Below the pieces are notes generated by a model, which was given only the letters and a program-made list of their open reading frames with translations, searched no databases and was not told the origin of the DNA. A stretch of DNA of 64,000 nt, taken from assembly GCA_016700075.1 (NCBI GenBank), contig CP065000.1, forward strand, positions 1,736,001 to 1,800,000. Reading direction: 5' to 3'. Positions within the stretch are counted from its first letter, which is position 1, and the number at the start of each line of letters is the position of its first letter. This stretch comes from Acidobacteriota bacterium (GTDB taxonomy: Bacteria; Acidobacteriota; Blastocatellia; Pyrinomonadales; Pyrinomonadaceae). Below are positions 57,599 through 64,000 of the stretch, one piece after another. Made by a program: the position numbers and the translations under genes.

Positions 57599-59497
57599 AT
57601 GGAAGAACTGAGATACTTCGCCGGATACCTGCGACCATACCGCGCTTATGTCGCGGCGGGCATCACGTGTATCTTGGCGTCGATGTTTTTCAGCCTGTCG
57701 ATACCGTGGATGATCGGCCAAGCGGTCGATGATCTGACCGCCGGCGTTACTCGCGATAAGGTCATCTACTATCCGTTGGCGATCCTTGGGCTCAGCATTT
57801 CAAGCGGGATCTTCCTCTTTCTTCAGCGTCGGCTGCTCATAAATGCATCGCGTCATATCGAATTTGATATGCGCGAGGATTTTTACGCTGCTCTCATTAA
57901 CCAGCCGCTCGAGTATTTTCAAAAGACGCGCGTAGGCGACCTGATGGCGCGTGCGACAAATGACCTCGCGGCGATCCGCCAGATCGTCGGGCCGATGATC
58001 CTCTACAGTTTTCAGGCGGTTTTCGCTCTTTGCATCGCACTTCCGATAATGCTCGGCATCTCGGTAAAGCTGACGCTGCTGCTGCTCATCCCGATGCCGC
58101 TCGTTTCGCTGACGGTGAAAACTCTGGGTGCGCAGGTACACAAACGTTTTGAGAAACTGCAGGAATTCTTTTCCGACATTACGGCACGTGCGCAGGAGAA
58201 CCTGACAGGTGTCCGCGTGATACGCGCCTATGCACGCGAAGAGACCGAGATCGCCGAATTTGAAAAACTGAACCGCCAATACGCCTCGCAGGCACTGCGG
58301 CTGGTGCGTTATTCGGCGGCGATGCGGCCGCTGCTTTTCTTTTTTATAGGGCTTGGATTCGTGCTGATCGTCGCGGTCGGCGTGCCGATGGCGGTCGAGG
58401 GCGAGATCACGGCGGGCGATTTCACGGCATTTATGCTGTATCTGCAGCGGATGATCTGGTACCTGATCGCGCTCGGATACGTCGTCAATCTCTACCAACG
58501 CGGCACCGCATCGCTAAAGCGTTTTCGCGAAGTGCTCAGCGTCGTTCCCACGATCCGCGATGACGAAAACGCACGCCCGCAACCCGATATCCGCGGCGAG
58601 ATAGAGTTTCGCGGTCTGAATTTCGTATACAGGTCAGAACCGCCTGCGGTAGCGGGCGGTTTAACGCCGGCATCGGCGAATGAAAGCAGCCCGGATCAAC
58701 GTCCTTCTCAACCACCCGCTACCGCAGGTGGTTCTGACAGGATCGTTCTTCGCGATATTGACCTACACATCTTGCCCGGTTCTACCGTCGCATTCGTCGG
58801 CAAAACAGGAAGCGGGAAATCGACCTTGGTAAGCCTCGTACCGCGTTTGCTCGATGCGTCGGACGACAGCGTGCTGATCGACGGCGTTCCCGTCAGGAGC
58901 TATCCGTTAGAGCAATTGCGCAAAGCGATCGGCTTCGTGCAGCAGGAAACCTTTCTTTTCAGCGACACTATCGCCGCGAACATCGCATTCGGAGTCGAGA
59001 GTGGAGAGTTGAGAGTAGAGAGTCAGGAGAAAAAGCCGAACTCTCAACTCTCAACTCTGAACTCTCAACTCACAGTAGAGGAGGCTGCAGAGATCGCGGG
59101 ACTCGCGGGCGACATCGCCGAATTTCCGAACGGCTACGAACAGCTCGTCGGTGAACGCGGTATCACTCTTTCAGGCGGTCAGAAACAGCGGACCGCGATA
59201 GCTCGTGCGGTGATGCGCGATCCGAAGATACTTATCCTCGACGACGCTCTATCCGCCGTTGACACATACACGGAAGAGACGATATTAAAAAACCTGCGTA
59301 ACGTCCGCCGCGGGCGAACGACTCTGATCGTCTCGCACCGCGTTTCCACGATAAAGGACGCCGATATGATCTGCGTGCTCAACGAAGGCCGCATAACCGA
59401 ACGCGGCACTCACGACGAACTGCTCGCCGCGGGCGGGGAATACGCCGAACTTTACAGAAGGCAATTACTGGAGGAGGAAATAGATGCAACAGAATAA
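57599..59497 (+). CDS. ABC exporter (MsbA-like) with two repeat-encoded insertions
   Basis: 632 residues. Six membrane helices at 1-310, then a nucleotide-binding domain: A-loop aromatic in LNFVY, Walker A FVGKTGSGKSTLVSLVPRLL, Q-loop IGFVQQETFLFSD, signature ITLSGGQKQRTAIARA, Walker B ILILDDALSAVD and SHR. It exports lipids, drugs or peptides as a homodimer. Two stretches are foreign to the family: residues about 345-380 right after the A-loop (SEPPAVAGGL...PPATAGGSD), encoded by an inverted pair of module B, and about 464-492 between Q-loop and signature (VESGELRVESQ...NSQLSTLNSQL), encoded by another repeat class. Both keep the frame and all catalytic motifs, so the protein may still work. 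Confidence 0.93.
   Translation: MEELRYFAGYLRPYRAYVAAGITCILASMFFSLSIPWMIGQAVDDLTAGVTRDKVIYYPLAILGLSISSGIFLFLQRRLLINASRHIEFDMREDFYAALINQPLEYFQKTRVGDLMARATNDLAAIRQIVGPMILYSFQAVFALCIALPIMLGISVKLTLLLLIPMPLVSLTVKTLGAQVHKRFEKLQEFFSDITARAQENLTGVRVIRAYAREETEIAEFEKLNRQYASQALRLVRYSAAMRPLLFFFIGLGFVLIVAVGVPMAVEGEITAGDFTAFMLYLQRMIWYLIALGYVVNLYQRGTASLKRFREVLSVVPTIRDDENARPQPDIRGEIEFRGLNFVYRSEPPAVAGGLTPASANESSPDQRPSQPPATAGGSDRIVLRDIDLHILPGSTVAFVGKTGSGKSTLVSLVPRLLDASDDSVLIDGVPVRSYPLEQLRKAIGFVQQETFLFSDTIAANIAFGVESGELRVESQEKKPNSQLSTLNSQLTVEEAAEIAGLAGDIAEFPNGYEQLVGERGITLSGGQKQRTAIARAVMRDPKILILDDALSAVDTYTEETILKNLRNVRRGRTTLIVSHRVSTIKDADMICVLNEGRITERGTHDELLAAGGEYAELYRRQLLEEEIDATE
58633..58738. repeat. inverted pair of module B inside the ABC exporter gene
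   Basis: Copy 1 (58633-58661) begins GTCAGAACCGCCTGCGGTAG; copy 2 (58710-58738) is the same module reversed, ending GGTGGTTCTGAC. Between them are 48 unique bases. Compared with each other, the stem changes at two positions that pair (ACCGCC/GGCGGT versus ACCACC/GGTGGT), so hairpin pairing is kept. The insert maintains the reading frame and removes no family residues. Confidence 0.85.
58991..59074. repeat. oligomer inverted repeat 'GAGAGTTGAGAGT' inside the ABC exporter gene
   Basis: The left arm is GGAGTCGAGAGTGGAGAGTT plus GAGAGTAGAGAGTC. The right arm is ACTCTCAACTCTCAACTCTG plus AACTCTCAACTCACAG. The loop is AGGAGAAAAAGCCGA. The heptamer GAGAGTT recurs on the left and its complement on the right. 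It lies in frame between the Q-loop and signature motif and encodes about 28 extra residues. Confidence 0.85.
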
Positions 59498-59942
59498 CGA
59501 TAAGCGGATAAACCCGGACAGTGCACTACAGACAATGATGGTGATCTGGTTCGCGCTGTTGATGTCACAGTTCATATTGGTCGGCTTCGCGTATTTCGTT
59601 AAACCGGAATTGTTAGATCTTTCCAGCGCCGAACTGCTGCCGGCAGAAAGCGCGCTTATGATCGCGGTTTTCGTAGTATTGTCGATCTCGATCTTGGCGG
59701 TGTCGCTGTTTTTGAGGAAGACTTTCCTGGCACGATCAGTTGCTGAGCAGAGTGTTCATCTCGTCCAGACGGCGATGATCGTGGGCGTCGCGTTGTCCGA
59801 ATCCGTAGTTCTGTTCGGGCTGCTGTTGGCATTGGTCGCAGGCTACAAATACTTTTTCCTTTTCGGGATTGTCGGTGTGATCGGCGTGCTGATACATCGC
59901 CCGACGAAAAAGGCCGTGCTCGACGCAACATACAAAAATTAA
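59484..59942 (+). CDS. four-helix membrane protein, unknown function
   Basis: 152 residues, overlapping the exporter gene by 14 bases. Helices at about 18-38, 53-73, 83-105 and 110-132 (LMSQFILVGFAYFV, LMIAVFVVLSISILAVSLFL, QTAMIVGVALSESVVLFGLL, FFLFGIVGVIGVLI). The N-terminus is polar and the C-terminus basic. I recognise no family with confidence; the layout resembles small ATP synthase-associated or exporter-associated helper proteins. The strong overlap suggests it works with the exporter. Confidence 0.7.
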   Translation: MQQNNDKRINPDSALQTMMVIWFALLMSQFILVGFAYFVKPELLDLSSAELLPAESALMIAVFVVLSISILAVSLFLRKTFLARSVAEQSVHLVQTAMIVGVALSESVVLFGLLLALVAGYKYFFLFGIVGVIGVLIHRPTKKAVLDATYKN

Positions 59943-59947
59943 AAAAA

Positions 59948-59974
59948 CGAGGCTGCCCGAAAAGGGCAGCCTCG
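59948..59974. terminator. bidirectional intrinsic terminator
   Basis: CGAGGCTGCCC (59948-59958) pairs perfectly with GGGCAGCCTCG (59964-59974) over a GAAAA loop. Seven A on the left serve as the T-run for the minus-strand 3D-domain gene. A looser T-rich tail on the right can serve the plus-strand operon. The convergent genes end 6 and 25 bases away. Confidence 0.92.
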
Positions 59975-59998
59975 CGTGAGTTTTATATTATTTTTGAT

Positions 59999-60496
59999 CT
60001 AGTTCAGGGTCGATATGCTGACGGTACGCCGTCCGAATTTACGAGCTTCGGAACAGCTGGGCATCCAGATATCTATCTTGTTGCCCTTTATCTTGCCTCC
60101 CGTATCTGATACCAGATACGTTCCGCTGTAACCGCCGCCTTCTACTGCGACTGTCGAACCGAGCCTCAAAACTCTCGGATCGGCTGCGATGATGCCGCGG
60201 CGAACGCCGTGTCCCATCGCTGTCTTTCCCTGCAGGCAGTATGCCGTGGCCGAAAATTTGCCTTTGCTTACGCCTGCCGCTTTCGATGAACCCGTTTTCT
60301 TTACGAGTTTCTTATCCTTGTCCTGAACTTCAGTATTATTACTAACCGAATTATTAACTTGATTATTAACTACTACTTCGTTTTGCGAATCGTTCGCTAT
60401 AATGAGGTCTTTTTCCGTCGAGGTCTGTGCGATGATGATGACCATCATCATGCCCAGAAGCCCGAGGACGAAACCTCCTCTAACGAGACTTCTCAT
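59999..60496 (-). CDS. exported 3D-domain protein (cell-wall hydrolase-like)
   Basis: 165 residues. A signal peptide or anchor at about 8-26 (VLGLLGMMMVIIIAQTST), then an Asn/Ser/Val-rich linker, then a 3D domain: FSATAYCLQGKTAMGHGVRR, GIIAADPRVLRLGSTVAVEG and LVSDTGGKIKGNKIDIWMPS, which carries the three Asp that name the domain. The family is related to RlpA/MltA double-psi barrels that act on peptidoglycan glycan strands. It has a long untranslated leader (see 60497-60855) and a perfect terminator, so it is a single-gene unit with likely post-transcriptional control. Confidence 0.88.
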   Translation of the reverse strand: MRSLVRGGFVLGLLGMMMVIIIAQTSTEKDLIIANDSQNEVVVNNQVNNSVSNNTEVQDKDKKLVKKTGSSKAAGVSKGKFSATAYCLQGKTAMGHGVRRGIIAADPRVLRLGSTVAVEGGGYSGTYLVSDTGGKIKGNKIDIWMPSCSEARKFGRRTVSISTLN

Positions 60497-60855
60497 TCCT
60501 TATTCTCCTTTTCAATCCGTCCCGCTCTCCGTGCGTTCCCGAAAACTGGTTCCGAAAACTGCGGCTGCCGTAGGAGAAGCTCATCGCTTTTCACGCGGCG
60601 AAACAATTGTCGGCCGGCGAGTTCCGGCCTGTTTTCGAGCCACGGCGGCGCGAAACATACCTTTTAACCTAGCGCGCCAAAACTGATGTGTCCAACGTGT
60701 TAACGAGCCCAAAATTGGCATATTCGTGCAATTACCGCATTCTAAAGGGCTTATCAGGCCTCATTTTTTTGCCTAAAATTAGACTTTCAGGCATCGTTTC
60801 GGGTATATTTCAATTCATTCGCCGCGTATAACGGCGCCATACCGGCAGGACCAAT
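60497..60855. other. 359-base spacer: leader of the 3D-domain gene and PilZ promoter region
   Basis: The left 170 bases, read on the minus strand, form a GC-rich structured leader: GGCCGG-AACTCG-CCGGCC (60613-60630 region), a CGCCGCGTGAAAAGCG stem and paired GTTTTCGG/CCGAAAAC-like segments. A possible promoter TTGGAC-N18-TAGGTT lies near 60670-60695. Cell-wall hydrolase genes with such leaders are often under c-di-AMP or other riboswitches, but I could not match a known consensus. The right part should hold the promoter of the plus-strand PilZ gene. No gene is seen. Confidence 0.45.
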
Positions 60856-61221
60856 ATGAGAGAAAGACGTCAGGGAACACGCTACGCTGTCTCGTTTCCG
60901 ATCCGCGTAAAGTGGAAGGATCCGAGCGGGCAAGAGGTCGTTCAGGAAGGCCTGACGGAGAATGTGGGCTTGCACGGAACTCTCATTTATCTGCCGCGAG
61001 CCCTTCCTTTGGTTGGCGGCAAGGTCAATCTGACGGTCACCGAAAACCCGAAAGATGAGGTGTCTGTTACCGCCGAGGTAATACGCCTCGAGCGCAATGC
61101 CGCTCATCCGCAGGCCGCCCTAATGCTGCTGGACAACCTGCGCGTATGGAAAAAGAAGGTGTGGGAATATGCGGGCGTCTTGATCGCCCAGGAAGAGCCC
61201 GAGGACATCGACGACTGGTAA
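60856..61221 (+). CDS. PilZ-domain protein with degenerate c-di-GMP motif
   Basis: 121 residues, a single PilZ domain. The first motif is present (RRQGTRYAVSFPIRV, RxxxR-like). The second, normally D/N-x-S-x-x-G, reads ENVGLHGTLIYLP, with Gly in place of Ser. It may bind cyclic di-GMP weakly or use the fold for protein contact only. The C-terminal helix (RVWKKKVWEYAGVLIAQEEP) is amphipathic. It lies 29 bases before the dehydrogenase gene on the same strand. Confidence 0.82.
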   Translation: MRERRQGTRYAVSFPIRVKWKDPSGQEVVQEGLTENVGLHGTLIYLPRALPLVGGKVNLTVTENPKDEVSVTAEVIRLERNAAHPQAALMLLDNLRVWKKKVWEYAGVLIAQEEPEDIDDW

Positions 61222-61250
61222 ACTGCCGTCCTTCTTCCTGATCCTAAGTT

Positions 61251-62390
61251 ATGAAAATTCTCGTTCTTGGCGCCGGCCGTATGGGCCACGGCGCGGTACA
61301 CGACCTTGTCCACAATTCTCCCGGCGTCGAACTGGTAACGGTCGCTGACGTTGACCTGAAAAAAGCCGAGGATATCGCCGAAGCCGTTGGCACGCCGCGC
61401 GTTGACGCTCATCACGTCGACGCTGCAAATTCTTCTGACGTGGCCGCGCTAATGCGGGGGCACGATGCGGTCATCTCGTGTGTTAATTATTGGTACAACG
61501 TCTCGCTTTCACGTGCGGCGATCGAGGCAAGTGCGAGCTTTTGCGATCTGGGCGGCAACAATTACATCGTTGACGAACAGCTTGCACTCGACGACCAAGC
61601 TCGCGACGCCGGTATCAGCATCATTCCCGATTGCGGCTTGGCACCGGGAATGGTGTCGATCCTTGCGATGCACGGAGCGGCGGAGTTTGACTCTGTTGAC
61701 GAGATACACATCCGCGTCGGCGGCCTGCCGCAGGATCCGAAGCCGCCGCTCGATTATCAGCTCGTCTTCTCCGTAGAAGGGCTGATAAATGAATACGTTG
61801 AGGTCGCCCGGGTCATACGCAACGGCGAGATCACCGAGGTTCCCTCGATGACCGAGGTCGAGCAATTGGAATTTGACGGATTCCCTCCGCTGGAGGCATT
61901 TCAGACAAGCGGCGGTACATCGACGCTGCCGGATTCTTTCCTCGGCAAGATAAAGGAACTTGATTACAAGACGATCCGCTACGCGGGCCACTGCGAGAAA
62001 TTCAAAACAATGATCGACCTAGGCCTCTGTTCCAGTGAAGAGATCGTGGCCAATTACCAGAAGGTTGTCCCGCGAAAGGTCTTCGGCGAACTGCTGACGC
62101 GGAATCTGCCCGCTGACGGACCCGATTACGTTCTTGTCAGGTTGGACTTCGCGGGAACGAAAGACGGTGCTGAAAAGAAGCTCCGTTACGACATTGTGGA
62201 CAAGCAGGACGAGGCAACGGGGCTATCTGCAATGATGCGGACGACGGCGTTTCCTGCGTCGATCATCGCTCAAATGATGGCGAAAGGCGACGTTCTTTCC
62301 CGCGGTGCCCTGCCGCAGGAAAAGGCCATCGATCCGCAGAGATTCGTTGATGAGCTGACCCGCCGCGGCATTGTGCTGACGATCCGCTGA
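61251..62390 (+). CDS. saccharopine dehydrogenase-family oxidoreductase
   Basis: 379 residues. The Rossmann opening MKILVLGAGRMGHGAVHDLV and DAVISCVNYWYNVSLSRAAI, then DLGGNN and IIPDCGLAPGMVSILA, are the family pattern shared with lysine 6-dehydrogenase and saccharopine reductase. The C-terminal half carries IRVGGLPQDPKPPLDYQLVF and a lid region. It could be an L-lysine 6-dehydrogenase or a carboxynorspermidine-type enzyme; the length and GGLPQ motif fit the former slightly better. Upstream of cystathionine beta-synthase by 85 bases; no other lysine genes are nearby. Confidence 0.85.
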   Translation: MKILVLGAGRMGHGAVHDLVHNSPGVELVTVADVDLKKAEDIAEAVGTPRVDAHHVDAANSSDVAALMRGHDAVISCVNYWYNVSLSRAAIEASASFCDLGGNNYIVDEQLALDDQARDAGISIIPDCGLAPGMVSILAMHGAAEFDSVDEIHIRVGGLPQDPKPPLDYQLVFSVEGLINEYVEVARVIRNGEITEVPSMTEVEQLEFDGFPPLEAFQTSGGTSTLPDSFLGKIKELDYKTIRYAGHCEKFKTMIDLGLCSSEEIVANYQKVVPRKVFGELLTRNLPADGPDYVLVRLDFAGTKDGAEKKLRYDIVDKQDEATGLSAMMRTTAFPASIIAQMMAKGDVLSRGALPQEKAIDPQRFVDELTRRGIVLTIR

Positions 62391-62475
62391 GTCGGCATCT
62401 CTTGCGGCATTTTGCCAATAGGAATAAACTTGTTTCGTTCCACAAATTGGCCGCACCTCGGCACAAGCGATATAA

Positions 62476-63843
62476 ATGAAAGCCTATAACGACATCACAG
62501 CACTTATCGGCCGGACGCCCCTCGTCCGCATCAATCACCTTACACGCGAACACAAGATCAAGGCACAGGTTTATGCCAAGATGGAAAGCCTAAATCCCGG
62601 CTATTCCGTCAAGGACCGCATCGGCATTTCGATGATCGACTGGGCCGAACGCGAAGGCGTGCTGAAAAAAGGCGGCACCCTGATCGAGGCGACCAGCGGG
62701 AATACAGGCATCGGGATGGCGTTGACCGCGGCAGTGCGGGGATATAAATGTATCTTTGTGCTGACGGACAAGGTTTCGGTCGAGAAGATGCGTTATCTGA
62801 AAGCACTCGGCGCAGATATCGTGGTCTGCCCCGCCGCCGCAAAGCACGGCACACCCGATCACTACGTTGAGACTGCAAAACGCATCGCACAGGAAACACC
62901 CAATTCTTTCTATCCCGACCAGTACAATCATCCCGCAAATCCTGAGGCACATTACCGCACGACCGGCCCCGAATTATGGGAAGACACGGACGGCAAGATA
63001 ACGCACTTTGTAGCCAGCATCGGTACCGGCGGTACGATCAGCGGTACGGGACGTTATCTGAAAGAGCAGAACCCGAAGATCAAGATCATCGGAGCCGACC
63101 CTTACGGCTCGATATTCAAGACCTATAAAGAATCCGGCAAGGTGCCCGAAGCGACGCCTTATCTTGTAGAAGGCATCGGCCAATCGCTTCCCGTAGGCAA
63201 CGCCGACCTTAAGATAATTGACGAGATAATCAACATTACCGACCGCGAGTCTTTCGACCTTGCACGCCAGCTTTCGCGGCGAGAAGGCATTTTCTGCGGC
63301 GGATCGACGGGGACGAATTTTGCCGGTGCTTTGCGGGTAGCCAAAGACCTTGATGAAGACGCGGTCGTCGTCTTTATCGTGTGCGATACGGGCGAACATT
63401 ATCTGACGAAATTCCATTCAGACGAATGGATGAAGGAAAAACTCCTGCTGGAACCGCAACGCATCACTGCAGGGTTGATCGCAGAGACCAAAAATGGGAC
63501 ATCTCCGCAAGAACTGGTTTTCGTAACACCCGACGATACTGTCAGCGACGCTCTGGACAAGATGAATGCTAACGGCATAACGCAGCTTCCCGTTCTGGAC
63601 GGACACGAGTCCGTCGGCAGCCTTCGGGAGAGCCAGGTGCTGACCAAACTACTTGCTAACCGCGAACTGTTGAACGCTAAGGTCAGCGAAGTGATGGATA
63701 AGAGCTTTCCGGTGGTCGATGTGGATACGAGCATTAACGAGATCAAATCGAAGCTTGTCCGCTCGCCCGCGGTCCTGATCGAAGATTTCAAACGGATCAC
63801 CGGTATCTTGACCAGAGGCGACGTTCTGGAAATTCATCGATGA
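62476..63843 (+). CDS. cystathionine beta-synthase with CBS pair
   Basis: 455 residues. PLP-dependent fold type II domain at 1-325: NPGYSVKDRIGISMID with the PLP Lys, EATSGNTGIGMAL (SGNTG loop), SIGTGGTISGTGRYLKEQNP. A CBS domain pair at about 335-455 (VTPDDTVSDALDKMNANGIT, then VMDKSFPVVDVDTSINEIKS) gives regulation, as in the eukaryotic-like enzyme, by adenosyl ligands. It condenses serine (or O-acetylserine) with homocysteine; a cysteine synthase role cannot be excluded. The next gene overlaps by 4 bases (ATGA), probably its partner. Confidence 0.93.
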   Translation: MKAYNDITALIGRTPLVRINHLTREHKIKAQVYAKMESLNPGYSVKDRIGISMIDWAEREGVLKKGGTLIEATSGNTGIGMALTAAVRGYKCIFVLTDKVSVEKMRYLKALGADIVVCPAAAKHGTPDHYVETAKRIAQETPNSFYPDQYNHPANPEAHYRTTGPELWEDTDGKITHFVASIGTGGTISGTGRYLKEQNPKIKIIGADPYGSIFKTYKESGKVPEATPYLVEGIGQSLPVGNADLKIIDEIINITDRESFDLARQLSRREGIFCGGSTGTNFAGALRVAKDLDEDAVVVFIVCDTGEHYLTKFHSDEWMKEKLLLEPQRITAGLIAETKNGTSPQELVFVTPDDTVSDALDKMNANGITQLPVLDGHESVGSLRESQVLTKLLANRELLNAKVSEVMDKSFPVVDVDTSINEIKSKLVRSPAVLIEDFKRITGILTRGDVLEIHR

Positions 63844-64000
63844 CGGATGAGAAACAGCAACCCGACAACGAAAACGGCTGGGTGATGCCCGAGCCGGTGT
63901 TTCGATCGTCAAAAGGCTACGACCCGCGAAAAGGTATTGACGGCCCGGAAGAGGATATCCCGACGGACGTTGCCGACAAAGACCTGGACGAGGCAGACAC
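63840..64000 (+). CDS. start of a protein downstream of cystathionine beta-synthase, partial
   Basis: The first 53 codons only; the window ends inside the gene. The ATG overlaps the stop of the preceding gene (ATGA), showing translational coupling. The visible part is polar and acidic with no helix-forming hydrophobic run: MTDEKQQPDNENGWVMPEPV then FRSSKGYDPRKGIDGPEEDI. No family can be named. In similar contexts a cystathionine gamma-lyase or sulfur gene often follows, but this N-terminus does not show one. Confidence 0.6.
   Translation, partial: MTDEKQQPDNENGWVMPEPVFRSSKGYDPRKGIDGPEEDIPTDVADKDLDEAD

Noticed and set aside
60560..60590. Sequence resembling the conserved 16S rRNA 338 region (CTCCTACGGCAGCCGCAG, minus strand)
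   Set aside because: The match is short and imperfect, and no other rRNA sequence is nearby; it is part of a structured leader.

Overview
The window is a gene-dense stretch of a Gram-negative bacterial chromosome with moderately high GC. The best fit is Acidobacteriota, class Blastocatellia (Pyrinomonadaceae-like). This is an inference from the gene mix: an Oar-type TonB-dependent outer-membrane protein with an N-terminal carboxypeptidase-regulatory domain, a TIGR02999-type ECF sigma factor overlapping a Ser/Thr kinase-TPR receptor, a dnaK-dnaJ-hspR operon, an LpxL-type acyltransferase, and many short hairpin repeats of a kind seen in such genomes. No rRNA, tRNA, CRISPR array, prophage or transposase gene was found.

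Layout. 1-3.4 kb: the end of an O-methyltransferase, a HigBA-like toxin-antitoxin pair with a palindromic operator, a cupin, a pirin and a DUF1304 membrane protein. 3.4-8.1 kb: threonine biosynthesis, with thrA (fused aspartokinase-homoserine dehydrogenase) and thrC on the minus strand, divergent from thrB. 8.2-16.5 kb: clpA, mazEF, a serine hydrolase, a class II photolyase, an aminoacyl-tRNA-protein transferase homologue (with ClpA a possible N-degron pair), an iron-trafficking-type protein, a peroxiredoxin and a radical SAM protein. 16.5-21.1 kb: small membrane proteins and the ECF sigma-kinase pair. 21.1-26.7 kb: a 1424-residue modular surface protein between two repeat-rich spacers. 26.7-35.8 kb: a secreted protein, smc, a DUF4388 protein and the TonB receptor. 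35.9-39.8 kb: the heat-shock operon under a HAIR-like operator. 39.9-49.1 kb: a TPR protein, pgsA, a phosphoesterase, tyrS, proC, an SRA-like protein, clpC, a DUF1232 protein and pta. 49.1-51.4 kb: an MNT antitoxin with a deleted HEPN partner, a cyanophycinase-like peptidase and a lipid acyltransferase. 51.6-64 kb: a desaturase, a two-component system, a nuclease-like protein, an SGNH hydrolase, a lipoprotein-thioesterase-ABC exporter-membrane protein operon, a 3D-domain wall protein, a PilZ protein, a saccharopine-dehydrogenase-like enzyme and cystathionine beta-synthase.

The most unusual content is repetitive DNA. There are at least three classes. (1) A 29-bp hairpin module, found in tandem between genes and as an inverted pair inside an ABC transporter gene, with compensatory base changes. 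(2) A roughly 140-bp element with perfect 33-bp inverted ends, in three copies. (3) A set of spacers built from a short oligomer repeated on one arm with its reverse complement on the other; one of these is also inserted in frame in the same ABC transporter gene.
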